The position numbers were made by a program, and so were the translations under genes. The notes under the pieces are model-generated. The model made no database searches, was not told the DNA's origin, and saw only the letters and a list, made by a program, of their open reading frames with translations. This document shows positions 53,258 through 63,690 of a stretch of DNA of 64,000 bases, in pieces (position 1 is the stretch's first letter; every line of letters begins with the position of its first letter). Origin of the DNA: Anastatus disparis. Its lineage: Eukaryota > Arthropoda > Insecta > Hymenoptera > Eupelmidae. The DNA lies in NCBI GenBank assembly GCA_017163975.1, contig JAFFSR010000136.1, positions 9,917,501 to 9,981,500 on the forward strand, read 5' to 3'.

Positions 53258-53403
53258 AGACCAACGGCGAAGGAACTGTTAAAGTTTCAGTTTATCAGAA
53301 AGGCTAAGAAGAACTCGTACCTGATTGACCTGATTGACAGGTATAAGAAATGGAAGTCCCAGCGCAGCGAGGAATCTGAGACGGAGAGTGAGAATTCGGA
53401 TTC
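53258..53403 (+). CDS. GckIII: GckIII exon 6: end of kinase domain and acidic tail
   Basis: Residues 358-405 plus two bases of codon 406. It starts RPTAKELLKFQFIRKAKK, which closes the kinase domain at about residue 370. The MST-family helix SYLIDLIDRYKKWK follows, a region implicated in MO25 binding in relatives, and then a Ser/Glu-rich patch (SEESETESENSDS). The donor is TTC|GTAAGT. The intron that follows is only 400 nt. Confidence 0.96.
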
Positions 53404-53803
53404 GTAAGTATCATTCTCATGTTTTCGTATCTCTTAACTAATCTTATAACCATCATTGTACATAATTTAATAATGTACGATGTATTCTTGTGTAAAAAAT
53501 ATATTTAGGAATTATATTTACGATTAATGTAGAAAAAATGTTCAAACATTCTGTTATAACGATTAAATTTCATGATTAATATCTGGACAGTTAAGAGATA
53601 AGCTATCTATATATTGTTTTAAATATTTTATTAGTAGTTTTAATTTTATCTATTTGTAAATCATTAGTACAACAAAGTAATATTAAAAAGTGTAAAAGAT
53701 AATATGTAGTTATTTTAAATGACGGCAAATCTCAATAAAAATTCAATTTCCAATACCAAGAATTATGTTAATCTCCTGTTTTACATATCTTTGTAAAATC
53801 TAG

Positions 53804-54146
53804 TGAAGAATCAAAACAAGACAGTGATATGGATGAGCCATGGATAATGACAGTAAAAGGGCCCCACGGGGTTAAAGGATCTCCGGGTGTTCCCATGATG
53901 CCTCTTGAAGAACAGCAACCACAACAACAACAACAACAACAATCGGCCTCGTTAAACCTCAGCCATACGCAAAACCAAAGGCCTCAACATAATCAACATA
54001 ATCAACAACAACAGCAACAGCAGTCTAAGCCACACGCGAATGGAGCCTCCAGGTCGCCGCCTAAAGAATCTAATCTCAATCATTACAAGAACGACTCAAG
54101 AGACTCTTCGCGAGATGGACAGAATAAGCATATGCCGGTAACAAAG
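53804..54146 (+). CDS. GckIII: GckIII exon 7: linker with two poly-Gln runs
   Basis: Completes Ser406 and encodes residues 407-520, ending in phase 0 at AAG|GTAAAT. The acidic patch continues (EESKQDSDMDE), then comes PWIMTVK, equivalent to the conserved W-[IS]-[FM]-T segment after the acidic patch in vertebrate MST3/4. The rest is low-complexity linker with two Gln runs, a HNQHN motif and Ser/Arg/Asp-rich sequence. Two (CAA)n/(CAG)n tracts encode the Gln runs and are probably length-polymorphic. Vertebrate relatives have a much shorter linker here. Confidence 0.93.
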
Positions 54147-55109
54147 GTAAATATTCTTGTTACTCAAGATAATCAATGCAGAATATTGAAATTTATGGAA
54201 TGTAAGGTAAAATACTCAGTATTTGGACTTATCAGCCAATGTTTGAAATATTTATTTTTAATTAAAGTTTTTTTTACTAATCGTATTTTAAATTAAATGT
54301 GTTGAAATGTAAATTTAATAACAAGTTTATTTGATCTATTATTTGTAGAAAATTTTAACAATATTCTGTATATAACATTCAGTTACTTTTATTCAATTTA
54401 TTTTATATCAATATAAATTCACAACTTTGTCTAATTTTAAAGATACGTCCAAGTATTACGTATTAATTATTAAGTTTTTCGATGTTGGAAATTCATCAAA
54501 TAAAAAAAATTTATTTTTTGAAAAACATTAGTACACTGTATTGTACATTGTAGTATAATAAAAATCATATTTTTTTATTTTCATTGATTACTATTAATTT
54601 TAGACTGAATAATCGTAATGCTGATTTTTCATAAAAATAAGAAAAATGAAATTTTTAATAAGCTTTCAAATTTAATATCAGACATTACAATATTAAAAAC
54701 AATATTTTCAAAATAATGAGCTAGTGTCCAAAAATTTTTTTTTAATTAAACCACTACGAGAAAGGTAACATTGACGTAGTGTAGGTTTCAACTATTGATT
54801 TTGTTATATAAAGAAAACTTTTAAAATCAATACTACGTTGCAATATTAACGAAAATTGCAACGCTTCAAGAATAATAAATTGGATTTTCATTATCCTTTT
54901 TATTAATAACGGATAAAATAATTTAACAGTATTACTTTTTTATTCAACTGCATTCAAAGCATTATTGTATGACAAATGAAAAAAATTTAAGTGTATAATG
55001 ATTTTATTTTGTCATTTCTAATTCTCAATAAAATTTGCTCACATTAACAAAATTCGTAAAATAATAATAATAAAAATACGAAATTTACATTGATTGTCTG
55101 TATTTATAG
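54147..55109 (+). other. GckIII intron 7
   Basis: 963 nt (GTAAAT...TTATAG). AT-rich, nothing recognised. The preceding intron 6 (53404-53803, 400 nt, GTAAGT...TCTAG) is likewise empty. Confidence 0.8.
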
Positions 55110-55385
55110 TCCCGACCGCATGATGTAGCTCCAAAGCCGCCTTCGACCGATTCAAGAGACAGTCGTGATTATCACGAGTCTTCTACACTAGTTCATCACC
55201 GTGATCGTCGCCTTGATGCTGAAGAAAGAGAACAGCGCGATAGAAAAAGTAAATCTGAAGTTCCGGTCGAACATCGCTCTTCAGATGATAAGCCGCAACA
55301 ACAACAGAGACCAAGAAGTTCGCAAGAACAAAAACATTCACGTAGTCCTGTTCTCAATGGAGTGATCTTCCCTTTGTTGTCCGAC
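55110..55385 (+). CDS. GckIII: GckIII exon 8: charged linker into C-terminal domain
   Basis: Residues 521-612, phase 0 at both ends (acceptor TTTATAG|TCC, donor GAC|GTAATT). It contains no ATG. The sequence is strongly charged (Asp/Arg/Ser/Glu/His) and presumably disordered until the last ten residues, NGVIFPLLSD (603-612). These match the start of the C-terminal helical region of GCK-III kinases (I-x-P-[LAV]-x-x-[ED]-L) and continue directly into LQRKY of the next exon. That continuity, with no stop in 92 codons, supports the call. Confidence 0.92.
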
Positions 55386-56468
55386 GTAATTATATTTTTT
55401 TATTTTAAATTGAAAAATAATTTCTTTAGAGAGTATTGCCATATGTATATATTCAAATGGCTGTATTATATCTTGAAAGTTTTTTAAATTTTATTTTATT
55501 TAACGTCGCTGTATTTATGCTATCATTACGGTGCTAATTAGCGACAAAGCTAGAATTTTGAGAAGTGTTATATCATTGAAGAATATTTTAGGGTGTAATT
55601 TTAGCATTAAAAAGAAAGTGGCAATCAAGTAGTTAACTAACTAAATAATTGTGGACACTTTGTTTTTGTCATTCAAAATTTTTAACTTCTATTTTGAAGA
55701 GCATTTTTTTAGACATTATTTACTTCATTTATTTCACTTTTGATTTTAATAAATTTTAACACAGTTTTTAATCAAATTCAAAATATTGTTAACTAGTTTC
55801 AATATAGTAGTTTTAGATCAATAATTTGTTTACCATTATTTCGACAGTTAATCGTTATTTCGATTCATAATTCTATTAAGGTCACACTAGTTTATTGATC
55901 CATAACACTTACTAAATTATTAAAACGAAACATGAATATTTGAGTCGAAAATTAATCAGGAAATTTACTACGTCTTTCAGAATAAATTATTATCAATCAC
56001 TTATTTGTTTTTTAATAAAATACTGATAAAATCAATTAAATAATTGTGATTATTTTAATATAATATTTGTAACTTCTTTTTAAATTATCAATTTATTTGT
56101 AAGATAAATGTTACAAAAAATCAGATCTATAAAAATAATACTTAGAAAAAAACTTCATATTTTAAAATATATAAAAGTTTAGCTCAACTTTTTTCAACAG
56201 AATTTATGATATAACTTAGAAAACTTTTGAACTTTTGGAAATATGTATGACCTATTTTTATCCTCTTTAATTTTTTAATAGAATATAATCTCGTATTTCT
56301 CAAAATATGTTATCTACTTATAAGTTAAATATTATTGGGTTAAATAAAAATAAAAACTCTATTTTGAAATTTAAAATAAACTTACGTTAGCCCGATTTAA
56401 TAAGTTCTATGAGTTACGTAAGTTGATTATATAAATGCAGTTAAAAATTTGTTTATATTTCTTTTCAG
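55386..56468 (+). other. GckIII intron 8
   Basis: 1083 nt (GTAATT...TTTCAG). Contains a minus-strand SINE tail fragment at 55491-55550; the rest is AT-rich. Confidence 0.8.
55491..55550 (-). mobile_element. SINE 3' tail fragment
   Basis: The plus strand reads ATTTAACGTCGCTGTATTTATGC through GGTGCTAATTAGCGACAAAGC. This is the complement of the 3' 60 nt of the family, including both halves of its terminal inverted pair. Confidence 0.8.
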
Positions 56469-56689
56469 TTGCAACGTAAATACCAATATGCCGCAAGAGA
56501 TAATGGCGACACCGGCAATGCAAGTAGACACAGTGGAGCGATAGATGAACTGAGAGGTGCCTTTGAAGTTGCTGAGCGAACATCGCCGGGCATGAGCGAG
56601 AATCTTGTCAGGGAAATCTTGAAAGCATTACTTCCGTCTAACCATTCAGATACCCGACTTTCTATGCTTATGGAAAAGGTTATTTCAAA
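56469..56689 (+). CDS. GckIII: GckIII exon 9: C-terminal dimerisation/CCM3-binding domain
   Basis: Residues 613-685 plus two bases of codon 686. It begins LQRKYQYAARDN and contains GAIDELRGAFEVAERTSPGMSENLVREIL. This matches the C-terminal helices of MST3/STK25/MST4 (EELRGAIYLAEEACPG in MST3), through which they dimerise with CCM3/PDCD10. The reading frame meets TAA at 56691-56693, giving ...KVISK, but a good donor AAA|GTAAGA at 56690 allows splicing to 56942, giving ...KVISKDT. Either way the domain is complete. Confidence 0.94.
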
Positions 56690-56941
56690 GTAAGAAAATT
56701 TTTTTATCTTTAAACATTTATATGTATCAGTGACTTTTTATATACGTACTCTTCTTTACTCAATATTTATTCAAATTTTTTCAATAGAAGTATTTATTAC
56801 AATATGCAAAGTAATAAATGAAAACTTTCATATGTTTTATTTTGTTATTTATTTTTATTTATCGTTATAAAATTTATTTAAAAATATTTTTATTAATAAA
56901 TAAATGTAAATGTACTATAATGTTAATTATGATTATTTCAG

Positions 56942-56951
56942 AGACACGTAG
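56942..56951 (+). CDS. GckIII: GckIII exon 10: terminal coding sliver and stop
   Basis: If the 252-nt intron 56690-56941 is removed (donor AAA|GTAAGA, acceptor GATTATTTCAG|AGA), one base completes Lys686 and the exon adds Asp-Thr before TAG at 56949-56951. The alternative is intron retention, ending the protein two residues earlier at 56691-56693. Both splice sites are near consensus and the spliced form does not create a distant downstream intron. The choice cannot be settled from sequence alone. Confidence 0.6.
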
Positions 56952-57842
56952 GGACGTGAGAGCGCGAGGATTCGCAGAAGACTGTGGTCGGAAAATACAT
57001 TAACGCTGTAGACGATGGGTTGTATTCTATGGATTCACTAAGATCGTCAAGTTTGTTAACGATACCTGATTTGCAGTACCAGCTCCCCAGATCCTGTTGT
57101 GCGAGTCTGACATTTGCCTTCAGATTAACGTGATCTCGCAGGGTTTTTGCGTTGCACCTGCAACTAGGTTTTCGTTTTATTTTTTTTTTTTTTTGCTTTC
57201 GTTTTATTTTAAGAATAACTGTAAAAAGTAAAGTCGTATCGACGACGAGAGAGTTTAGCGGGCGTAACTGAGTTTTCGTCTATCTTCTATTTCAAAGAAA
57301 CTTTCTTTTCTTTTTTCTCTATTATTTGTTAGAAGTTTGTACAATTTGGCTGTTCAACGTAAGGCCAGAATTTGTTGACTTGTTCTTGCCTCATTGCAGA
57401 GCTATCCGGATTAGCGCTAGTCTTTTAGTCGCCTTAAACATTTGACGATCAAAAATAACGGAAAGATAATGTGTGTTTGTAATTATTTCAAATGAATTAT
57501 GAAAAGTAATTATTTATTTGCATTAAATTCAAGTATTATTGTTGCAGTGCCAAATGTTTTAGATTTTTCAAATAAATAGTTAAAGCAGAATATGGCGTTA
57601 AAAAAGTAAAATAAAACCTTGAGTACAAAATATCAAAAAAGAACCTTGAAAAAAAAAATATAGTTATAATAAAAGTAGTCCATCAATATTGAAAAATGAA
57701 TCTCTAGCTGTTAAGAGCAAATATATTAGCGTATGTAATGTGCTTTTAAAAGAAAAGTAGACATCGATTTTAAAAATATTACTATATAATATTTTTTCAC
57801 GCGTGTAGCATTTAGACTTGATTATTTTTCATAATTCATATA

Positions 57843-57848
57843 AATAAA
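57843..57848 (+). terminator. Candidate polyadenylation signal
   Basis: AATAAA followed by a T-rich/GT-rich stretch (TTTCCTTTTGCTCTTTGTAG) about 30 nt downstream, the arrangement of an animal poly(A) site. It is one of several AATAAA motifs in the presumed GckIII 3' UTR and usage is unknown. Confidence 0.35.
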
Positions 57849-58120
57849 AGATGTTCAAGACTGCCTCAGATATTTCCTTTTGCTCTTTGTAGTTGGACGG
57901 CGATATGCTCTTAAACATTCGCACGATTCTTAAAAATGATAGCTTCAGCAGAGAAATGTTTTAAACAAAACGATAGCTCCGAGCAATGCTAGTGGCATGC
58001 GTTGTTAATTTTAAATAAAAAAAATTAATAAATAAATAAGCGATAATGCGCGTTCCAGATTCTGTTTAAGAAAGAGTGAAATCAGAAGTAGAAAATTCTT
58101 AGCCTCGTTGCCAGAGGCTT

Positions 58121-58128
58121 TGTAAATA
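58121..58128 (+). promoter_or_regulatory. Pumilio-type response element in 3' UTR
   Basis: Exact TGTAAATA, matching the Pumilio consensus TGTANATA, on the sense strand of the presumed GckIII 3' UTR. In AT-rich DNA this octamer can occur by chance. Confidence 0.3.
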
Positions 58129-59633
58129 TGTATTTAGCGCGTTAAAATAGAAATCTTGTTCTAATTATCGACGTGCCTGCTAAATCGTCCTGAAAGTCCT
58201 CGGTAAACGTTTGCAGGACGCATCCTTAAATAGTCAAAGGAGCAGTTATTTAATTTTCAATAATAGCGAACTAAACTTACAGCCAATTGTTGTTAATTGT
58301 ACAAGCAAATATAATATAAGCGCAATAATGCATTATGATTAAATATATTTTTGAATTATAAAGTTATTTTTCTTTAAATCTATTCAAATTTAATTTCGTT
58401 TAAAACTTGTTTTGAGTTTAATTTCGATAATTTAATCGAATACTTAACGAGTCCTCTCGTATGGTTTTAAATATAAACATTTCATCAAAGACAATACGAA
58501 AAAGCTCTTTGCCATTTGCTGGACTTCATTATTTTTCGCGTATCGCGAAAATTCCCATAAAAGGTGGCAGGACGTCGATGCTTAAAAATCTACGTTGTTT
58601 GTAAATGTAAACTAATGTATTTTATAATAATTATAATATATACATATATAAATATAAATATACAATTCGTAGGCGGATTCCTCGTGAGAGTAAAAATGGA
58701 AGACAAATCGTGATACAAGAATGATAGAATTTAAAGAGAGCGTAAGAGTGAGAGTCAATAAAGAAAGTCGATAAAGAGTATCGAAGATAGAGCTATTATA
58801 AGAAAAAAAAGATAAAAACAACTGTGTAAAGTTTAATGAAATAAGACTAAGTATTAATTAGCGACGAAGAATAAAGATAATTAATGCAAAACATAAAAAA
58901 TACAGACACATAACTAAAGGTAAGAGAAGAGAAAAAAAATGTTAGCTAGTTGCGTTTATTCTATTTAACGAGTTTACAAAAGGATTCTCGTTGAAACAAC
59001 GTTAAAAATCGCAGCTAAAATAAATACAAGAATATAAAAGCTTAACTCGACGATGCGTTCTTTACTTATTTTACCAATTAATTATATTAGATATATAGTT
59101 TTTTGGTCAACTTTCAGTTGAGAGTGGTCGAGTTTTGTGAACTTTGAATTGAAAATTCTTACGTCGCTGCCATACTATGCATACCTTGGCGATGCATCGT
59201 TATCCCTTAAAAAATTCTTTTTAATTTTAGATAGCTTTGTCAAAAGAAAAAGGAAATAAATACTTTACTTCTTTTTTTATCAAACTTGGAAATATTTTAA
59301 ATTACGTTAATTGTACTTGTTGTGTAATAAAAATAAAATTATTTCATAACTTGATTTTTTTAATTTGTATTTTAAACCTCATAATTTACTAACATTATTT
59401 TACTTTATTTATTTCTATTCTTTTCTATTTTATAGAAGTAAGATGTGTATGAAAATCTGAATTTTATATTAATTACTTTTTACTTTACAAAAATAGAATT
59501 TCATAAGATTGTCTAAAAGTGTTACATTTACACATTAATTTAAACAACTTTTTAATTTTATTTCTAAATTTGTAGAATCCATTTACAAGTAAGCAATAAT
59601 TATTTTAATCAATTACAAAAAGCAATTTTTTTT

Positions 59634-59757
59634 ATTATTTAACGTCGCTGTATTTATGCGATGCTAGTTAGCGACAGAGGTTTCTCAGTGTGTTTCTGAA
59701 CAAAGCACATGCAAAGTACATTGGTGCTTGTGTTAACCGGTCGCTAAGACCGGGATT
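59634..59757 (-). mobile_element. tRNA-derived SINE, copy 6 (5'-truncated)
   Basis: The plus strand starts with the tail complement ATTTAACGTCGCTGTA, keeps the body AAAGCACATGCAAAGTACATTGGTGC, and stops at CCGGGATT, halfway into box B. The tRNA-like head is missing. It lies about 160 bp from the next copy in the same orientation. Confidence 0.82.
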
Positions 59758-59920
59758 AAAAAAAGTGAATTATCATTTTATTTGAAAATAACTATTAAAT
59801 AATAATATAAAGATTTATAGCTGTATTCATGCAATAAATTAATTTCTTTTGCATGCATCACGCTTTTATAAAAAATAATATGTATGTAAAAACATTAACA
59901 CGCAAACATTTTTTAAAAAT

Positions 59921-60109
59921 TTTATTTAACGTCGCTGTATCTATGCCATCATTCTGATGCTAATTAGCGACGGAGATCGTCAGTGTGTTTGTGAACAAAG
60001 CACATGTTACAGTGGTGCTTGTATCACTCGGCCGCCGAGTGCGGTATTCGAACTGGGGATCCCGAGATTAGAATCCATCGCTCTACTAAGTGAACCGCTG
60101 AAAACCTCA
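59921..60109 (-). mobile_element. tRNA-derived SINE, copy 7 (near full length)
   Basis: Minus-strand copy. Tail AACGTCGCTGTATC / GCTAATTAGCGACGGAG, body GAACAAAGCACATGTTACAGTGGTGC with an internal 5-nt deletion, box B complement GGTATTCGAACTG, and box A region complement CTCTACTAAGTGAACCGCTGA. Confidence 0.87.
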
Positions 60110-61069
60110 TGCAGACATTAAAAAAAATATTTAACTGAATAATGAATAAAGTTATTTTATAATATGTTTATTGAAATTAATAAATTAATATTTTTTTCTT
60201 GTAATATGTAAAGCATTATATTAGGTGTGATAAATTAGTATAATCTACTGAAATTTAATATTAACTAAATTTCAAAAAAAAACTAAAATTTACTTTTACC
60301 AAATTTTATATACAGACAAATATTTATCATTACATGCATAGTTTAGCTAGTTTATTTAATATTTTAGAAATGATAATTACTTATTATCTAGATCTATATT
60401 TAATCTTCCAACTTTTTTATTGTTCATAAAATAAACAACACACTGATCAAGAAATGAATAAGAAAAAGAAATAAAATTATATAAAAAACATTATCTGCAT
60501 AAAATAAAATTTTTAATGTCGTTTCAAGTTTCAAGTAAACTTTATAATGAGATTTAGTTTTTTAACTTTTAAGTACTAGAAAATTTTTATATCATGATAA
60601 AAATCAAAGTGTTTAAAAAAATCAAAAATATTCAAAAGGAAAAAATATTGCTATTAATACTGTTGGTGGAATCTATAAAATAAATAAAAAATATTATGGT
60701 ACAAGGTAAGTATTATGATATTATATTAAATGCATATATATTGAAACAAGATTTAAACTCAAATACTTACTGGAAGCTTAAAACAAAAATAAATTCAATT
60801 GTTTCAAATGATTAATATGCATAACGTTGATTTTTATTTTTTTGAAAAATAAAATATTTATCATTTATTAAACTCTATTTCGAAAAATATTTAAACAACC
60901 AAAAAATTATTTAAATTTTCTTACATTTTTTCTTTGTAATATCATTTCAATCAATCTATACTCTTTTTGTTAAATATATTCTTAAAATTTATCAGTAAAT
61001 TATAAAAATTTTAAAACTTATTAAAAAAATAAAATTTATCACTTAATTATAAAATTATTTTTTTTTAAA

Positions 61070-61254
61070 TTTATTTAACGTCGCTGTATTTTATCATTAC
61101 GATGCTAATTAGCGACGGAGATCGTCAGTGTATTTGTGAACAAAGCACATGTAACGGACAGTGGTGCTTGTAAATCAATCGGTCGCCGAGAGCGGGATTC
61201 GAACTCAGAACCTCGAGAATACGAATCCATCGCTCTACCGAATGAGCCACTAAT
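61070..61254 (-). mobile_element. tRNA-derived SINE, copy 8 (near full length)
   Basis: Minus-strand copy with the paired tail AACGTCGCTGTA / TTAGCGACGGAG, body AACAAAGCACATGTAACGGACAGTGGTGC, box B complement GGGATTCGAACTC, anticodon-like complement TACGAA and box A complement CTCTACCGAATGAGCCACT. Confidence 0.88.
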
Positions 61255-61485
61255 GAACTGTTCTTATCATTAAGAGCCTTATAGTTGCTTTACGATAAAG
61301 TATGGTATTTTTTTTTTTTTTAAGTATGATAAAATTTTGATGAAAGTGCTACATTTTCCGCATGTGTAGGGAAAACGTCACATACTAGCGAAAAAAAATT
61401 AATTAAAAAAATTATTTATTCCTACCTTAACAGAAATGGATACTTTATTTACTCGAAGTGGACCGAAGGAAATATCTTACGTCTA

Positions 61486-61634
61486 AAATTTTGCGGTGGA
61501 TAGGAACTTTTCTTCTGTTAATTTGCGGGAGAAATGTACTTATTTTCCCCAAAATTCATTCCTTCAAAATTTAGCGGAAGATAAGTACTTTTTTCCCGCA
61601 AATTTGGCGAGAGATAAGTTCTCTTCTCCCGCAA
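61486..61634. repeat. Minisatellite of four quasi-palindromic ~33-bp units
   Basis: Units begin near 61486, 61520, 61566 and 61600. They share AAATTTGCGGNAGATAAGTA and CTTTTTTCCCGC, with a 15-bp interruption between units 2 and 3. GCGGGAGA at the start and TCTCCCGC at the end of a unit are complementary, so units can fold individually. Confidence 0.7.
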
Positions 61635-61759
61635 AATAAAAAATTTATAAAATTTAATATATTATCGAAAGTTTCTATAAAAAAATTTAATTTCAATTTT
61701 TTTCAATTAAGTCTGCTTTTTTAGGTTAATAAAGTGGTCACGGTTAAGTTGGGAATAAA

Positions 61760-61812
61760 GCATTATATGCAACTCGGAAGCAAAGTCTATTCCTCCCTAG
61801 TTGTATAATGTA
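61760..61812. repeat. Imperfect hairpin
   Basis: GCATTATATGCAACT (61760-61774) pairs with AGTTGTATAATGTAC (61799-61813) apart from a two-base bulge and end mismatches, around a 24-nt loop. Confidence 0.45.
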
Positions 61813-63446
61813 CTATTACAAAAATCAAACAGTTGTTATTGCATGTTTTAAAATTTTTCATCGACGTTCTGTAAATTATAATACCTTAGTTAGCCACGCT
61901 ATTTTTATTACTTGACGCAATTGAAAAAAGAAATGCATGTTTTCCTATTTTCATTTTATTTACTTAAATAACTAAAAATAATAAAAACTAAAATTGCTAA
62001 CTATACTTGAGCATCAATTTAATATCTCTTTTTAAATTATTATAATATTACAATGCAGATCATGTCATTTATATTCAATAAACTAATTAGTTTTTTATAC
62101 GTAAACTCGTGTTTATTAATTAATATTATTATCATGCAAAAATATAAATATTGAAAATAAATACATATAAATTGAATATAAAAAATCGACTAAAACATTC
62201 ACGTCTAAATAAATAGAAGATCAAAATTATTAATAAATAGTTAATAAATATTATTTAAGTAAATACATCAAAATCGATTGTGAGAGAAAGAACATTATGG
62301 AGAGAGAGAGTGCAGATATAAAGAATGAAAAGATTTTTTCTCCGTAAACGCTTACCTGCAAAAGCCCCGCCTCGAAAATGTGGAAAACACAATAGGTAAT
62401 ACCCACCTGTTTAAAAAAAGCCTCTATGAATCTATCCCTAGTTAACCCAAAAGAAAGGAAAATTCCAGAAAAAGTTGGCAGTAGCCTGGTCAATTTATAA
62501 AAAAATCTGAAAAGGTCCATTCTTAGACAGTTTGATTTTCTTACTTCAAGTGGCAGGATCTTCTTTGTTTTATTTCAAATTTACAAGTTTTTCAAAGTCA
62601 GGTAGTTTTTAAAGATTGTAATCCAGGCTTTATACTCAATTTTTCTCAAATTGATTTCCAGGCCTCTTGCTCCTGAACGATAAACCGTATATTTCTGTCT
62701 TTGTTTTTTACATTGATTTAATATTTTTTATTGTTGCTATAAAGCGTTGTGCAATTTTGTGGAGCATCCTCCCCTCCCCCACCCCCAGTAGGGTAAGTGT
62801 ATTTAATTTTGTTTAAAAATATATTTTAATTAATCTTTATTCTCATTTCTTTTTCTTTCTTAGAGTGGCATACTAGTCCAGTATTAGAATTACACAAAAA
62901 AAGTTCAAATTTAAGGTAGTAATAACAAATAGGGATATGGAAAACTTAATACATTTAGATGACAGAAATATGTTAAGTTTTAATTTTTATATACAAGAGT
63001 AGTTTGAATTTCTTGTCTTTGTTCGATTAATTTTTTTCAAATATTAATTGTTAAAATTAGAAATTAATTGTTCTATTCTCAAGAAATATAAAGAAATTTA
63101 AAAAATGCTAAATAAAACGGTTTTTTCACTTTTTTATTTAATAACAATTTTTTTTAAATTCTCCATTCAAAGTAAATTTTCATTTATTTATGATTTTTTT
63201 ATTTATGATAAAATTAAATTAAAAACGCAAATTTTTGCCAAATCCTAGTATTTTTATATATCGTGCTTATGTAAGTATACAAAAATTTGAAAAATGTTTC
63301 GTTAAACTTTTATAAAATATTATAATAATAACTTATGTCAAAGTTTTGCTGAATTTCTATGGTAATTTGAAAAAAGTATTATGAAACTTTGTACAAACTA
63401 CTGGTAAACTTTATGCCAAACTTTTGCAAAATATAAATATTACCTG

Positions 63447-63690
63447 CACTGTCAAAAATGACATAAAATTTAATGCGGTAAAGTAAAATGATTTAAGGTG
63501 TTGCAGTAATAATGCTGTAAAATACGCGAAATTTAATGCAATTTTCACAAAAATCAATGCATTTTGCAGTAATTATGCTGTAAAATACAAGAATTTTAAT
63601 GGAAATGTACACGATTTACATTTAATGTACTGGCTTAAAATTTGCTTCCATCACATGTAATGGAAGCAACAATCATATTTTTCAACAGTG
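63447..63690. mobile_element. MITE-like element with CACTGT termini
   Basis: About 244 bp beginning CACTGTCAAAAATGACA and ending in the near-complement of CACTGTTGAAAAATATGAT, giving imperfect terminal inverted repeats of about 14 bp. Internally TGCAGTAATAATGCTGTAAAATAC and a close copy form a direct repeat about 80 bp apart. GCTTCCAT / ATGGAAGC (63644-63667) form an 8-bp palindrome. No transposase is present; a clear target-site duplication was not found. Confidence 0.5.

Larger units (their letters stand above)
56952..59060 (+). other. GckIII: GckIII 3' UTR (extent uncertain)
   Basis: After the stop the sequence keeps a higher complexity and more CG dinucleotides than the surrounding introns for about 2 kb, as expected of a long 3' UTR. 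AATAAA signals occur at 57571, 57610, 57668, 57843, 58014 and 59019. The 57843 signal is followed within 20-50 nt by a T/GT-rich stretch, so it is a good candidate early site; the 59019 signal fits a late one. An exact Pumilio-type octamer lies at 58121-58128. Confidence 0.45.

Noticed and set aside
56942..56956. Acceptor two bases further on (CAGAG|ACAC) giving a different C-terminus
   Set aside because: The upstream CAG after a pyrimidine-richer tract is the better and first acceptor; the alternative adds HVGT and has no independent support.
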